Source: Umezawaea sp042738955 (GTDB taxonomy: Bacteria > Actinomycetota > Actinomycetes > Mycobacteriales > Pseudonocardiaceae). From it: 64,000 nt of DNA. Below, in pieces: positions 51,650 through 60,855 of this stretch; position 1 is the first letter of the stretch; every line of letters starts with the position of its first letter. A program made the translations under genes and the position numbers. The stretch spans positions 1 to 64,000 of the forward strand of contig NZ_JBHYHC010000030.1 in the NCBI RefSeq assembly GCF_042738955.1, written 5' to 3'. The notes below the pieces were generated by a model, which was given only the letters and a program-made list of their open reading frames with translations, had not been told where the DNA came from and did not search any database.

Positions 51650-52228
51650 GTGACCGCCGACGAGACCACCAGGATGGGCCGCCCCCGCAGCGAGCGGTCC
51701 CGGCGCGCGGTGCTGCACGCGGTGGACGACCTGCTCGTGGACGTCGGCTACGCCGCCCTCACGATGAAGGGCATCGCCGAACGGGCGGGCGTCGGCCGCC
51801 AGACCCTCTACCGGTGGTGGACGACGAAGGCCGAGATCCTCCTCGAGGCCATCGTCGACGACGTCGAGGAGGAGCTGACCACGCCCGCCCTCCCCGACGC
51901 CGCCGACGACCTGGCCGCCTACCTGCGGGAACTGCGCGACTTCCTGCTCACCTCACCGGCCGGGCACGCCTACCGCGCCCTGGTCGGCGAGGCCCAGCAC
52001 GACCCGGCGGTCCGCGACCTCGTGCACACCGCCGACCTGCTGGGCACGAGCGCACGGGCCGTGCTGGACCGGGTCCGGCCGGTCGCGCCCGCCATGCCGT
52101 CCGCGGACCTCGGCACCGCGCAGTTCGTCGGCCCGGTGGTCTACCAGGCGCTCACCACCGGCACCGGGTTCCCGGACGACCAGTTGCGCGAGCACGTGCG
52201 GACCTTGCTGGACCGCTGGTCTACGTGA
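51650..52228 (+). CDS. TetR family transcriptional regulator
   Basis: A 192-residue TetR repressor with N-terminal HTH (VLHAVDDLLVDVGYAALTMK, then GVGRQTLYRWWTTKAEIL) and a C-terminal helical domain of the TetR_C_11-like type (FLLTSPAGHAYRALVGEAQ). It starts with GTG. Its position next to the exporter genes and the 27-bp palindrome makes it the local repressor; the inducer is probably an exported compound. The 3' end overlaps the convergent transporter gene by 8 bases. Confidence 0.88.
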   Translation: MTADETTRMGRPRSERSRRAVLHAVDDLLVDVGYAALTMKGIAERAGVGRQTLYRWWTTKAEILLEAIVDDVEEELTTPALPDAADDLAAYLRELRDFLLTSPAGHAYRALVGEAQHDPAVRDLVHTADLLGTSARAVLDRVRPVAPAMPSADLGTAQFVGPVVYQALTTGTGFPDDQLREHVRTLLDRWST

Positions 52229-53501
52229 GGTGCAGGGCGGCGGTCAGCACCAGGCCGCCGATCGCGATGAGCCACGTGTACGGCAGGGTCGAGGCCATCA
52301 CCTTCTCCGGCCGCACCCCCGCGTACTGCGCGCTCCACACGGTCTGGGTGCTCGTCGGGTCGGAGACGCCGAGCACCTGCCCGTAGGACGCCATCAGGCC
52401 GAGCACCGCCGTGGCCGGGTAGATCCCGCCGGACACCAGCACGCCCGCCACACCCGCCCCGAGGCCGTAGACGTTGAACGGCCCCCGGTACAGGCACAGC
52501 GGCACCAGCGCGGCGAACACCAGCACGAACAGCAGCGTCCCGGACGGGCTCAACGCGGACACGATCGGCGTCAGCGCGCTCACCGCGCCCGGCAGCCGCA
52601 CGGCCGAGAGCAGCATCCCGATCGCCACGAACAGCACGATCGGCGGCGCGGCCACGTCGAACGCCCGGTAGAGCGACCGCAGCGCCCGTTCGCCGAGCTT
52701 GCCGGGCCTGGTCGTGGTCAGCAGCGCGTAGACGACGCCCGCGAGCAGCGACGGCACGATCGGCACGTGGAAGCCCAGCGCCAGCACGATCGGCACCGCC
52801 GGGGCGACCAGCGCGTACCAAGGGGCGTCCCCGCGACGCACTCTGGTGGACGGCGCGGAGTCCAGCTTGACCGCCCACGCGTGCCGCGCGCCGCGGCGGC
52901 GGGTCTCGACCAGGATGTAGAGCAGGCTGCCGACCAGAACGATCGGGAACAGCGTGAGCTGGAACGACCGGACCTGGTCGAGCGGGATCTTGATCGCGTC
53001 GGACAGGAACTGCCAGCCGATCAGGTCCAGCGGGAGGCCGGTGGCGATGCCCATCAGCACCGTGCCGCCCGCCACCACCGGCCGGACGCCCACGGCGATC
53101 ATCGCCGGGATGCCGACGACACCCGCGAGCATCGCGGCGGGCGCGGACCCGGTGATGCTGCCGCACAGCACCGCCACGAAGTACACGCCGAGCGCGACCA
53201 CGGCGGGCCGCTCGCCGCCGAACTCCACGATCTTGCGCACCAGCGTGGAGGCGATACCGGTGTCCTCCATGAGCGTGCCCAGCCACGAGCCGAGCAGCAC
53301 CGCGATCATCGTCGCGGCCAGCAGGGTCGAACCGGTTTGCAGGACGGTCGTGCCGACGCTGTTCTTGTCCCCCAGCACGGACGCGCCCGCCAGCAGGGCG
53401 ATGACGACCGCCATGAGCCCCAGCGCGAACGCCGTGGGCAGGACGCGGGTGAGCATCAGGACGACACCGACGGCCATCACGGCCAGGATCGCGTATCCCA
53501 C
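52221..53501 (-). CDS. GntP/citrate-type secondary transporter
   Basis: A 426-residue permease with about twelve membrane helices of the ion-transporter superfamily (GntP, CitMHS or similar). Conserved-looking parts are GSWLGTLMEDTGIASTLVRK, CGSITGSAPAAMLAGVVGIP and the C-terminal half repeat with VPLCLYRGPFNVYGLGAGVA. It is the last gene of the operon containing a hydantoinase-A protein and an FAD oxidoreductase, so it likely imports the substrate, possibly a cyclic amide or organic acid. It starts with GTG. Confidence 0.82.
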   Translation of the reverse strand: MGYAILAVMAVGVVLMLTRVLPTAFALGLMAVVIALLAGASVLGDKNSVGTTVLQTGSTLLAATMIAVLLGSWLGTLMEDTGIASTLVRKIVEFGGERPAVVALGVYFVAVLCGSITGSAPAAMLAGVVGIPAMIAVGVRPVVAGGTVLMGIATGLPLDLIGWQFLSDAIKIPLDQVRSFQLTLFPIVLVGSLLYILVETRRRGARHAWAVKLDSAPSTRVRRGDAPWYALVAPAVPIVLALGFHVPIVPSLLAGVVYALLTTTRPGKLGERALRSLYRAFDVAAPPIVLFVAIGMLLSAVRLPGAVSALTPIVSALSPSGTLLFVLVFAALVPLCLYRGPFNVYGLGAGVAGVLVSGGIYPATAVLGLMASYGQVLGVSDPTSTQTVWSAQYAGVRPEKVMASTLPYTWLIAIGGLVLTAALHLT

Positions 53502-53504
53502 GGG

Positions 53505-54032
53505 TCAACCTCCGAGTTCGGCTAGGGCGGCGGACAGCCGCAGCGGGCTGCGCCGCAGGCCGCTGGCGCGGTGGGCGTAGCGGTGGGCGACGACCTCGTC
53601 CGCGCCCACGACGTGACCGCGGACCGTGAACGCGCCGACGCGGCACACGACGTGGTCCAGGCGGCGGCGCAACTCCCGGCCCAGTCCGCCGTGCAGCCGG
53701 TGGTGCACGACCTCGTGCGCGACGGCGGCCTTCCGGAGCGCGGCCGGGGTGACGTCGGTCCAGCCCTTGCGGGCGGCCACGTCGGCGAGCAGCGCGAGGC
53801 TGTCGGTGTGGACGGTCACGGTGTGCCTGCGGGTGTCGTACTCGGCGAGCGTCACCAGGCCCGAGGTGACGCCGTTCGCCTCCTCGACCACCCGCACGTC
53901 CGGGTCCTCCAGCGGCAGTTCGTCGCCGAAGGCGAGCGCGGTGACGGCCCACGACCGGAGCTGCTCCTCGGTGCGGTTCTCGTGCGTGGGCGTGGCGCGC
54001 AGCAGGGCCACGGCGAGGTCCTCGTCGGTCAT
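53505..54032 (-). CDS. HExxH-motif protein, hydantoinase operon
   Basis: A 175-residue protein with VAHEVVHHRLHGG in its centre, an HExxH zinc-protease-like motif followed by extra His residues. The rest is helical with a basic C-terminus. It could be a small zinc peptidase or a metal-dependent hydrolase-like partner. The ATG start overlaps the hydantoinase-A stop (ATGA), and the transporter gene follows by 3 bases, so it is firmly part of the operon. The family is not recognised. Confidence 0.68.
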   Translation of the reverse strand: MTDEDLAVALLRATPTHENRTEEQLRSWAVTALAFGDELPLEDPDVRVVEEANGVTSGLVTLAEYDTRRHTVTVHTDSLALLADVAARKGWTDVTPAALRKAAVAHEVVHHRLHGGLGRELRRRLDHVVCRVGAFTVRGHVVGADEVVAHRYAHRASGLRRSPLRLSAALAELGG

Positions 54033-56176
54033 CTCCGGTCCTCCAGGATCGCGACCAGCGGCTCGTCCGGTGTGCGGGACGTCAGCTCCGCGCCGATCAG
54101 GGCCACGAGCTGGTCCCGGTCCAGCACCCCGGACAGGTCGGCGATCTTCGGCCCGACCAGCAGCCACACGGCGGGCGCGCGGCTGCCGCCGTCGCCGACG
54201 CGGGTGTGCTCGTCGACGAGCCGGGCGAGCGTGCCGGACGCCTCGCCGACGCTCGTGCGCTCCACGTGGGCGTTCGCGCTGTGCAGCCGGACCACGCCGT
54301 CGCCGTCGACCACCCGCACGTGCTGCGTGACCGGCCGGAACCGGCCGAGGAACCCCTTGGGCCTGGTCCGCGCCCCGAGCGCCCGGTGGTGGCCGGTGCG
54401 GGCCAGCTCGCTGACCTCGCCGCCGGGGACGCCGAGCGTGCGGGCCACGTCCGCGAGCACCTGGTCGTCGTCGGCCACCGCGGCGCGGTCCTTGGCGCGC
54501 AGCTCGGTCGCGCCCGTGGCCACGGCGAGGATCAGGTTGCGCTGCGGGTCGACCGTCACGTCGACCTCCACCCCGGCCGGGTCCGCGCCCTGGGCGATCA
54601 CCGCCTGCTCGGCGCGCGCCCGCACGGCGAGCACGTCGGTGTGCGACGGGTTGGGCACGATCTTCTCCACCGACTCGCGGACCAGCGCCAGCGCGGCCCC
54701 GAGCGGGCTGATGACCTCGCTGTGCGCGGCGATCCGCCAGTCCAGCCCGGCCTCCGCGCCGAGGAACGGCGTCACGGCGGCGGCTCCACCACCTCCGCCG
54801 ACCAGGCTCAGGGTCTTCGGGTCCAGTCCGTACCCCGACACCAGCTCGTCCACGACGGCCCGCACGGGTTTGACCGCCTGTCGCAGCACGGCCCGCGCCG
54901 CGTCCTCTGTGGACTGTCCAAGCCGCCGTGCCAACGGTTCCAGTGCCAGGCGTGCGGTTTCGGGGTCGCAGTGCGCGTAGCCGTCCTCCGGCACCACGCC
55001 GAGCGCGTTGGCCGCGCAGGTCAGGGTGACCGCGTACCGCTTGCCGTCCGGCGTTTCCAGCGCCACGTAGTCCGCCGGGTCGCCTTCACGCGGGGCGATG
55101 GTCACGAGTTCCGCGCCCCGCAAGGCTTCCGGGGACGCGAAGCAGGCGTAGGCGAGCCCGGCGATGTGCGCGCTGCGAGGGCCGACCGCCGTCACGGACG
55201 TGCCCTCCAGCCGGATGAGCGACCCGCCGCCGACGCCGACCGTGCGGACGTCCAGCGCGGGCAGGTACGTTTCCCGGCCGCCGAGGCGCGCGTGCCGCAC
55301 CTGCACCCGGCCGCGCCGCACGACGCTGATGTCCGTGGACGTGCCGCCGGTCTCCAGGAACACGCCCTCGCTGAGCCGCTCCCCCATCAACGCGCCCGCC
55401 ACGCCCGCCGCCGGACCTGACAACGCCGTGAGCAGCGGCCGTTTCCGCATCTCCGGCAACGACATCACGCCGCCGTCGCCGCGCATGACCATCAGCGGCG
55501 CGGTGATGCCCGCCGCGGCCACGCTGCGCTCCACGAGGTCGGCGGTCTCGACCATGCGCGGCATGATCCCGGCGTTCAGCACCGCCGTGCGCGCCCGCTT
55601 CGCCAGCCCGTACAGCCCGGTGATCTCGTGCGTCGCCGTCGCGAGCAGCCCCTGCGACCGCGCCTGCGCCACGACCGCCCGCTCCCCGAGCGGGTCGTCG
55701 ACGCTGAACGGCTGCACCGCCACGACCACGTCCGCGCCCTCGTCCACGACCTTCGCCACCGCGGCCTTGACCTCGACCAGGTCCTCCGCGTCGCGCACCC
55801 CCGCGTACCGGATCGGCAGGCCCTTGCCCGGCGTGAGCTGGAGCTTCGCCAGGCTCCGCAGCCTGCCCGTCACCCACGACTCGAACCCGCGCCCGATACC
55901 GACCACACCGACGGTCGCGACATCGCCCTCCAGCAGCGCGTTCGTGGCCTGGGTGGTGCCGTGCGCGAGGAACGACACCGCGGAGGCGTCGATCCCGGTC
56001 CGCTCCTGGAGTTCGCGCAGGGCGGCCAGGATGCCGTGCGCGACCCCGTCGGGGTGGTCGTGGCTGGTGGGGACCTTGACCTGGCCGAGAAGGGCGAACG
56101 TCGTCGCGTCCACGGCCACGGCGTCGGTGAACGTGCCACCGACGTCGACGCCGATCCGGACGGGGTGTGGCCTCAT
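54029..56176 (-). CDS. Hydantoinase A / oxoprolinase family protein
   Basis: A 715-residue ATP-dependent HyuA-type protein. IGVDVGGTFTDAV is the actin-like phosphate-1 motif, FLAHGTTQATNALLEG follows, and GVFLETGGTSTDISV plus SLVGGGGGAAAVTPFLG form the other nucleotide loops. These enzymes open cyclic imides or oxoproline with ATP, usually with a HyuB partner. None is encoded here; a HExxH protein and a transporter follow instead. GGAGGT lies 7 bases before the ATG at 56176. Confidence 0.88.
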   Translation of the reverse strand: MRPHPVRIGVDVGGTFTDAVAVDATTFALLGQVKVPTSHDHPDGVAHGILAALRELQERTGIDASAVSFLAHGTTQATNALLEGDVATVGVVGIGRGFESWVTGRLRSLAKLQLTPGKGLPIRYAGVRDAEDLVEVKAAVAKVVDEGADVVVAVQPFSVDDPLGERAVVAQARSQGLLATATHEITGLYGLAKRARTAVLNAGIMPRMVETADLVERSVAAAGITAPLMVMRGDGGVMSLPEMRKRPLLTALSGPAAGVAGALMGERLSEGVFLETGGTSTDISVVRRGRVQVRHARLGGRETYLPALDVRTVGVGGGSLIRLEGTSVTAVGPRSAHIAGLAYACFASPEALRGAELVTIAPREGDPADYVALETPDGKRYAVTLTCAANALGVVPEDGYAHCDPETARLALEPLARRLGQSTEDAARAVLRQAVKPVRAVVDELVSGYGLDPKTLSLVGGGGGAAAVTPFLGAEAGLDWRIAAHSEVISPLGAALALVRESVEKIVPNPSHTDVLAVRARAEQAVIAQGADPAGVEVDVTVDPQRNLILAVATGATELRAKDRAAVADDDQVLADVARTLGVPGGEVSELARTGHHRALGARTRPKGFLGRFRPVTQHVRVVDGDGVVRLHSANAHVERTSVGEASGTLARLVDEHTRVGDGGSRAPAVWLLVGPKIADLSGVLDRDQLVALIGAELTSRTPDEPLVAILEDRR

Positions 56177-56204
56177 CGCGAACACCTCCGGGTTCTGGGG
56201 ATTC

Positions 56205-57827
56205 TCAGTAGCCGCGCACGTCGGGCCAGTGGCGTTCGACGCCCGCCTGGTCCAGCAGCTGGGCGAACTCGTCGTGCAGCTTCGCGTCGGTGCGGATCTG
56301 CCGGGGGGACTTGCCCCGGCGCAGGGCGAAGCCCGCGAGGTGGCCCGCGACCTCGCCGACGTTCCACTCGACCGGGTGCAGGCGGTAGCACCCGTTGGTG
56401 ATGTGGGTGGTGCCGATGTTCTTGCCCGCGGGCAGCAGGTTGTCGACCCGGACGGGCAGGAGCGCGCCGAGCGGGATCTCGAAGGGGACGCTGGCGATGT
56501 CGACGTAGCCGTCGCCGGCGGTGGAGGGGTGCAGGTCGATCCGGTAGCTGCCGACGCCGACGGAGTCCGGGTAGCGGGTGCGCTCGCCGGGGCCGAGCAG
56601 GTCGAGGGACACGGCGTGCTCGGTGATCGTGGTGACGGCCTTGATCCGGCGGGATTCCCGGACGTACGCGGACTTCGCCAAGCCGTCGGCGGTGCCCATC
56701 ACGTCGTGGCGCAGCCTCAGGCCGGGGAAGCCCGTGCCGCCGTCGACCCGTGGGGCCTCGGTCTGCAACCAGTGCAGGACCGACAGGGACAGCTGCTTGG
56801 CCTCGTCGTGGGCCCTCGCCACGGCCGCCGCGTCGGTGTGGCCGGGGATCTCCAGCGCCGGGGACAGCCAGTAGTCGTTGAGGGGCCAGTTGACCAGGGT
56901 GATGTCCGAGTCGAACGCGCCCGGCTGGTGCACGCCCCGCGCCAGGATCCGGCGGAACGCCCACAGCTCCTTGTCCCCCGCGTCCGCGCTCTGGTCGGCG
57001 GTGACGGCCAGCGGGTCGGCGTCCGGGTTCGGCTCGAACGTCCGCGCCACCGGCTCCAGCGTGCGCGGGTCGGGGGCGGTGAAGCCGAGCAGCGGGCCGG
57101 GCCAGAACTCCGGGGTGTAGGCGCGCCAGAAGTCGTACATCCGGGGGCGGTCGATCGTGTGGTCCTCGCCCGCGTGGTGGGAGAGGGCGAAGCAGTAGGT
57201 GATGCCCTGGAGGTTCGCCGGGTCCGCGACGTCGGGCGCGTGCGGCTCGTCGTGCTCGCTCCGCGCCTCCGCGCCCACGACGTGCTCGACCCCGGCCATC
57301 GGGAGGAGGTCGCCGTTCTCCGTGGCGTCCAGCACGTAGTCCGCCCGGACCGTGACAGGCGTTCCGTCGTCGTCGACCAGGTCCACGGCGGTCACCGAGT
57401 CGCCGGTGGTGTGGACGCCGGTCGGGCGGTGCCGGAGCAGCACGGTGATGCGGCCCGCGCTGCGGTGCGGAGCCAGTTCCGCCTCCAGCACGGCGAGCGC
57501 CACGCGGGGTTCGTGGCAGAGCTTCGACACCCGGCCCGCGCCGGGGTTGAGCTCCGCCAGCCGCAACGCCTCGGCGCGCAACGGGTAGTGCCTGCGGTAG
57601 TAGTCGCGGATCCCCTCGCGGACCCGCCGGTAGGACGCGGTCGCGCCGAACCTCTCGATCCACGGGTTCTCGTCCGGCGGCACGCCCTGCGCCGTGAGCT
57701 GGCCGCCGATCCAGTCCGTCTCCTCGGTGAGCACCACCCGGTGCCCGGCGCGCGCGGCCGCCAACGCCGCCGCCACTCCCCCGAGGCCGCCCCCGACGAC
57801 GAGGATCTCGGTGTCCAGTTCGGTCAT
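56205..57827 (-). CDS. FAD-dependent oxidoreductase
   Basis: A 540-residue flavoprotein of the FAD_oxidored (PF12831-like) type. The N-terminal dinucleotide motif is ILVVGGGLGGVAAALAAARA, then TEETDWIGGQLTAQG. FAD-contacting residues later include YVLDATENGDLLP and LLPAGKNIGTTHIT. The family includes enzymes acting on sugars or organic acids. The ATG overlaps the LacI gene stop (ATGA). It is second in the leftward LacI-led operon, suggesting catabolism of a sugar-like or cyclic amide compound. Confidence 0.87.
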   Translation of the reverse strand: MTELDTEILVVGGGLGGVAAALAAARAGHRVVLTEETDWIGGQLTAQGVPPDENPWIERFGATASYRRVREGIRDYYRRHYPLRAEALRLAELNPGAGRVSKLCHEPRVALAVLEAELAPHRSAGRITVLLRHRPTGVHTTGDSVTAVDLVDDDGTPVTVRADYVLDATENGDLLPMAGVEHVVGAEARSEHDEPHAPDVADPANLQGITYCFALSHHAGEDHTIDRPRMYDFWRAYTPEFWPGPLLGFTAPDPRTLEPVARTFEPNPDADPLAVTADQSADAGDKELWAFRRILARGVHQPGAFDSDITLVNWPLNDYWLSPALEIPGHTDAAAVARAHDEAKQLSLSVLHWLQTEAPRVDGGTGFPGLRLRHDVMGTADGLAKSAYVRESRRIKAVTTITEHAVSLDLLGPGERTRYPDSVGVGSYRIDLHPSTAGDGYVDIASVPFEIPLGALLPVRVDNLLPAGKNIGTTHITNGCYRLHPVEWNVGEVAGHLAGFALRRGKSPRQIRTDAKLHDEFAQLLDQAGVERHWPDVRGY

Positions 57828-58810
57828 CGCACGTCCTTCACGGTGGTGCCGGGCACGGGGGTGCAGGGCAGGAGCTGGTGCAGGTTCCGCGGGTCGCCGG
57901 TGATCAGCTCGACCAGCAGTTCCACCGCGCGACGCCCCATCTCGCGGCGCGGCACCTCGAAGCCGGTCACCTCGTCGCCGCCCTCCGGCGGACGGCCGAG
58001 CACCGCGTAGGACAGGTCGGTGCCCGCGATGGCGGCCCGCACGGCGGCGTACGCGGCCCCGGTGTCGGTCTCCTCGACCACCACCGCCGTGACCCCGTCC
58101 CGCAGCCACTCGTCCACCGGGACGTCGTCTCGGACGACCCGGCACTCGATGCCCGCTTTCGCGGCCGCCTCGAGCACCCCGCGCTCGCGGTCCGTGGACG
58201 AGGGCGCGTCGTCGTTCTCGCGCACGTACCGGACGGTGCGGTGACCTTTGGCCACGAGGTGATCGACCACGGCGGCCGAGGCGGAGACGTAGTCCGCGCC
58301 CACGAAGGGAATCCGGCCTTCCAGCTCGTCCCTTCGTCCTATGTAGACCAACGGGAAGTCGCTCTCGACCAGCTTCTCGATCGACGCCACCGGCACGTGC
58401 CGCCCGAAGAACAGGCAGCCGTCGGCGATGCGGGTGCGCCGGATGGCGACCTCGTCGTGCGTCCGCTCGCCCCGCCCGTCGGCGCCGGTGAACAGGATCA
58501 GGTCCTGCCCCAGCGCCGCGGCCTGCTCCTCGACGCCGACCAGGATCGGGTAGTAGGAGTCGGCGACGTCGGTCGGGAAGGTCGCCTTGAACGTGTAGAG
58601 CCCCAGCATGTGGTTGCGCTTGGACGCCAGCCGGGTCGCCACCGGGTCGGGCACGTACCCGAGCTGCTCGGCGGCGGCCAGCACCCGCAGCCGGGTGTCC
58701 TCGGCCATCCGCACCCCGCCCTGGTTGCCGCCCAGCACGACGGACACCGTCGCCTGCGAGACCCCCGCCAACGCGGCGATGTCCGCCTGTCGTGGTGCGC
58801 GGCGCGTCAT
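57824..58810 (-). CDS. LacI family transcriptional regulator
   Basis: A 328-residue LacI/GalR regulator. The N-terminal HTH and hinge are ADIAALAGVSQATVSVVLGG and AAEQLGYVPDPVATRLAS. A periplasmic-binding-protein-like domain follows, with a typical C-terminal PRREMGRRAVELLVELI. It heads the operon with FAD oxidoreductase, hydantoinase A, HExxH protein and transporter. Two CTAAT...ATTAG palindromes lie upstream, one overlapping its own promoter and one near the divergent secreted-protein gene, so it probably controls both directions in response to a sugar-like inducer. Confidence 0.92.
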   Translation of the reverse strand: MTRRAPRQADIAALAGVSQATVSVVLGGNQGGVRMAEDTRLRVLAAAEQLGYVPDPVATRLASKRNHMLGLYTFKATFPTDVADSYYPILVGVEEQAAALGQDLILFTGADGRGERTHDEVAIRRTRIADGCLFFGRHVPVASIEKLVESDFPLVYIGRRDELEGRIPFVGADYVSASAAVVDHLVAKGHRTVRYVRENDDAPSSTDRERGVLEAAAKAGIECRVVRDDVPVDEWLRDGVTAVVVEETDTGAAYAAVRAAIAGTDLSYAVLGRPPEGGDEVTGFEVPRREMGRRAVELLVELITGDPRNLHQLLPCTPVPGTTVKDVR

Positions 58811-58822
58811 GGACCCTCCCGG

Positions 58823-58840
58823 TGCTAATGCGGATTAGCA
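58823..58840. promoter_or_regulatory. LacI operator, proximal
   Basis: TGCTAATGCGGATTAGCA has perfect 7-base inverted arms around GCGG, 12 bases before the LacI start. The position suits autorepression. Confidence 0.72.
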
Positions 58841-58902
58841 GGGAGAGTGGCCATGTTCGGGGGACAAGTCAAGAGTTTGTCCGATTTCCGGTTTCCGCAG
58901 CA

Positions 58903-58916
58903 CTAATACGTATTAG
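58903..58916. promoter_or_regulatory. LacI operator, distal
   Basis: CTAATACGTATTAG is a perfect 14-base palindrome sharing CTAAT/ATTAG arms with the proximal site. Centres are about 78 bases apart, allowing looping. It lies 68 bases before the Tat-secreted protein gene. Confidence 0.7.
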
Positions 58917-58984
58917 CACCTTGACCGGCTCGCTCGGGGGCTATCACACTCGGCCACCCCCCAACGGCGAGAGGGAGAACCACG

Positions 58985-59968
58985 ATGACCATCGACCGAA
59001 GGACGTTGTTCCGCGCGGGAGCGGGCCTTGGCCTCGGCGCGGCGGTGACGGCGCTCGCCCCCGGCATCGCCGCCGCGGGCCTGGCGGGCTTCCCGACCTA
59101 CCGGTACCTGCGCACGGCGTTCGACAAGGGCGCCCTGCGCTACAACCCGACGAACGAGCTGATCTTCCCCACGATCCGCGGCACGGTCGGCCGGGTGAGC
59201 GGCGCGCTGGGCCGGTTCTACCTGTACTACGCGCCCCACGACGCGCCCGGCGGCATCTGCCTGGCCTACGGCGACTCCCTGGAGGGCCCGTTCACCGAGT
59301 ACCCGGCGAACCCGATCGTCTCGCGCGACTGGGCCCCGCACTACTCGGTGTCGCACGTGTCGTCGGCCCACGTCCTGTGGAACACCGCGGCCAAGGAGAT
59401 GTGGCTGTACTTCCACGGCGAGAACACCACCACGCGCCTGGCGCGGTCCAAGGACGGCATCCACTTCACCTACGACAAGGTCGTGCTCTCGACCTCGATG
59501 CTGCCCGCCGGGACCACGGAGACCTCGTACGCCAGGGTGTTCGAGCACAAGATCGCGTCCCGCGGCGCGAACTACGTGATGGTGTTCATGACGAACACGA
59601 CGGCGAACAAGCGCAACATCGGCTGGGGCTGGTCCGCCGACGGCAGGACGTGGACGTTCTCCCAGACCCCGCTGATCCGCGCGTCGGAGGTCGGCGCGAC
59701 GGACGCCGCGGCCCCGTCGTTGGCCTACCGCAACGGGACCACGTACGTCGTGTTCCACACGAACCTCGGGACCATGCACCTGACCGAGGTGGGCAACGAC
59801 TTCACCAAGAAGGTCCACCTCGGGGTGTTCCACACGCCGCTGTCGGGCGCGCCGGACCGGGGCCGCTCGGCCGCGCCGTCGTTCGGCACGGAGAACGGGG
59901 TGGAGTACATGTTCTACGAGGCCGGGGCCCGCCTGGAAGGCGCGATCGCGATCGCCCGAGCCGTGTGA
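58985..59968 (+). CDS. Tat-secreted five-bladed beta-propeller protein (glycosidase-like)
   Basis: A 327-residue exported protein. The N-terminus MTIDRRTLFRAGAGLGLGAA is a twin-arginine signal, cleaved near AAA. The mature part has repeated strand units such as GRFYLYYAPHDAPGG, KEMWLYFHGENTTT and GTTYVVFHTNLGTM, typical of five-bladed propellers of the GH32/43/117 type. Catalytic residues cannot be assigned with confidence. It is divergent from the LacI-led operon and shares its operators, so it may release the substrate imported by that operon. Confidence 0.78.
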   Translation: MTIDRRTLFRAGAGLGLGAAVTALAPGIAAAGLAGFPTYRYLRTAFDKGALRYNPTNELIFPTIRGTVGRVSGALGRFYLYYAPHDAPGGICLAYGDSLEGPFTEYPANPIVSRDWAPHYSVSHVSSAHVLWNTAAKEMWLYFHGENTTTRLARSKDGIHFTYDKVVLSTSMLPAGTTETSYARVFEHKIASRGANYVMVFMTNTTANKRNIGWGWSADGRTWTFSQTPLIRASEVGATDAAAPSLAYRNGTTYVVFHTNLGTMHLTEVGNDFTKKVHLGVFHTPLSGAPDRGRSAAPSFGTENGVEYMFYEAGARLEGAIAIARAV

Positions 59969-59972
59969 CACC

Positions 59973-60004
59973 GGTGTGGTCGGTTCCGCCGGACCGACCA
60001 CACC
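59973..60004. terminator. Convergent terminator hairpin
   Basis: GGTGTGGTCGGT (59973-59984) pairs perfectly with ACCGACCACACC (59993-60004) over 8 bases, between the convergent propeller-protein and GNAT genes. Confidence 0.75.
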
Positions 60005-60007
60005 CGC

Positions 60008-60475
60008 TCAGGTGATGTCCCTGCTCAACTGCAACGACGACGGCGCGTACCCGTGGGTCTCGTAGAAGCGGATCGCGGCCGTGTTGGACGCGAACGCGTG
60101 CACGGACACCTCGGTCACGCCTCGGCCTCTGGCCCACTCGACGAAGGCCTCGTTCAGCTCCGCGCCGACGCCCGAACCCCGGTGGGCCGGGTCGACGCGG
60201 ACGCTCTCCAGTTCGGCCCCCACGACCGTGGGGCGGGTGGGGTTCGGGCCCTTGAGCCTGCCGATCAGGTGGCCGATCACCTGTTCCCCCGACACGGCCA
60301 CCAGGCACAGCACGTCGGGGTCGGTGATGGCCGCCCCGTAGTACTCGTGGCCCTCCCGCGCGGGCCACGAGACGTCCATCAACGGGTCGCGGGTTCCGGC
60401 GTCCTCGGCGAACAGGCGGGTGGCCGAGGTGACGACCGCGTCGAGGTCGTCCGGACGTGCGGCGCGAACGGTCAC
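60008..60475 (-). CDS. GNAT family N-acetyltransferase
   Basis: A 155-residue GNAT enzyme. The acetyl-CoA loop is VDPAHRGSGVGAEL with the R/Q-x-x-G-x-G/A pattern, preceded by ELESVRVDP. AIRFYETHGYAP is the usual C-terminal motif. The acceptor is unknown. The GTG start overlaps the GntR stop (GTGA), so it is the second gene of a two-gene operon. Confidence 0.9.
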   Translation of the reverse strand: MTVRAARPDDLDAVVTSATRLFAEDAGTRDPLMDVSWPAREGHEYYGAAITDPDVLCLVAVSGEQVIGHLIGRLKGPNPTRPTVVGAELESVRVDPAHRGSGVGAELNEAFVEWARGRGVTEVSVHAFASNTAAIRFYETHGYAPSSLQLSRDIT

Positions 60476-60846
60476 GGCGTGCCCCCGTGGTACTCGTCGG
60501 CCAGGGCTGCTCGGACGATCTCCCCGGCCTCCTCCACCGACAACCCGACCTCGCGGGCGGTCAGGGCGTACGACCGGGCCGCGCGCAGGGCCCGTTCACG
60601 GGACCTCTCCCCCGCCGCGGACACGACCGTGCCCGCGCGGCCTCGGGTCTCGATCAGGCCCGCTTCCTCCAGCTCGCGGTAGGCGCGGGCGACCGTGTTC
60701 ACCGCCAGGCCCAGGTCCGCGGCCAGGGCGCGAACCGTGGGCAGGCGGGCGCCCACGGCCAGTTCGCGGTTCGCGATGCGCAGCGCGAATCCCGCCCTCA
60801 CCTGCTCGAAGGGCGGGATCGGCGAGTCCGGGTCGATGCTGATCAC
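60472..60846 (-). CDS. GntR family regulator, YtrA-type
   Basis: A 124-residue short GntR protein. The winged HTH is PPFEQVRAGFALRIANREL and LGLAVNTVARAYRELEEAGL, followed only by a short dimerisation helix, which marks the YtrA subfamily. It starts with GTG. It is coupled to a GNAT gene instead of the ABC transporter usual for YtrA proteins. Confidence 0.9.
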   Translation of the reverse strand: MISIDPDSPIPPFEQVRAGFALRIANRELAVGARLPTVRALAADLGLAVNTVARAYRELEEAGLIETRGRAGTVVSAAGERSRERALRAARSYALTAREVGLSVEEAGEIVRAALADEYHGGTP

Positions 60847-60855
60847 CCGGTGACG

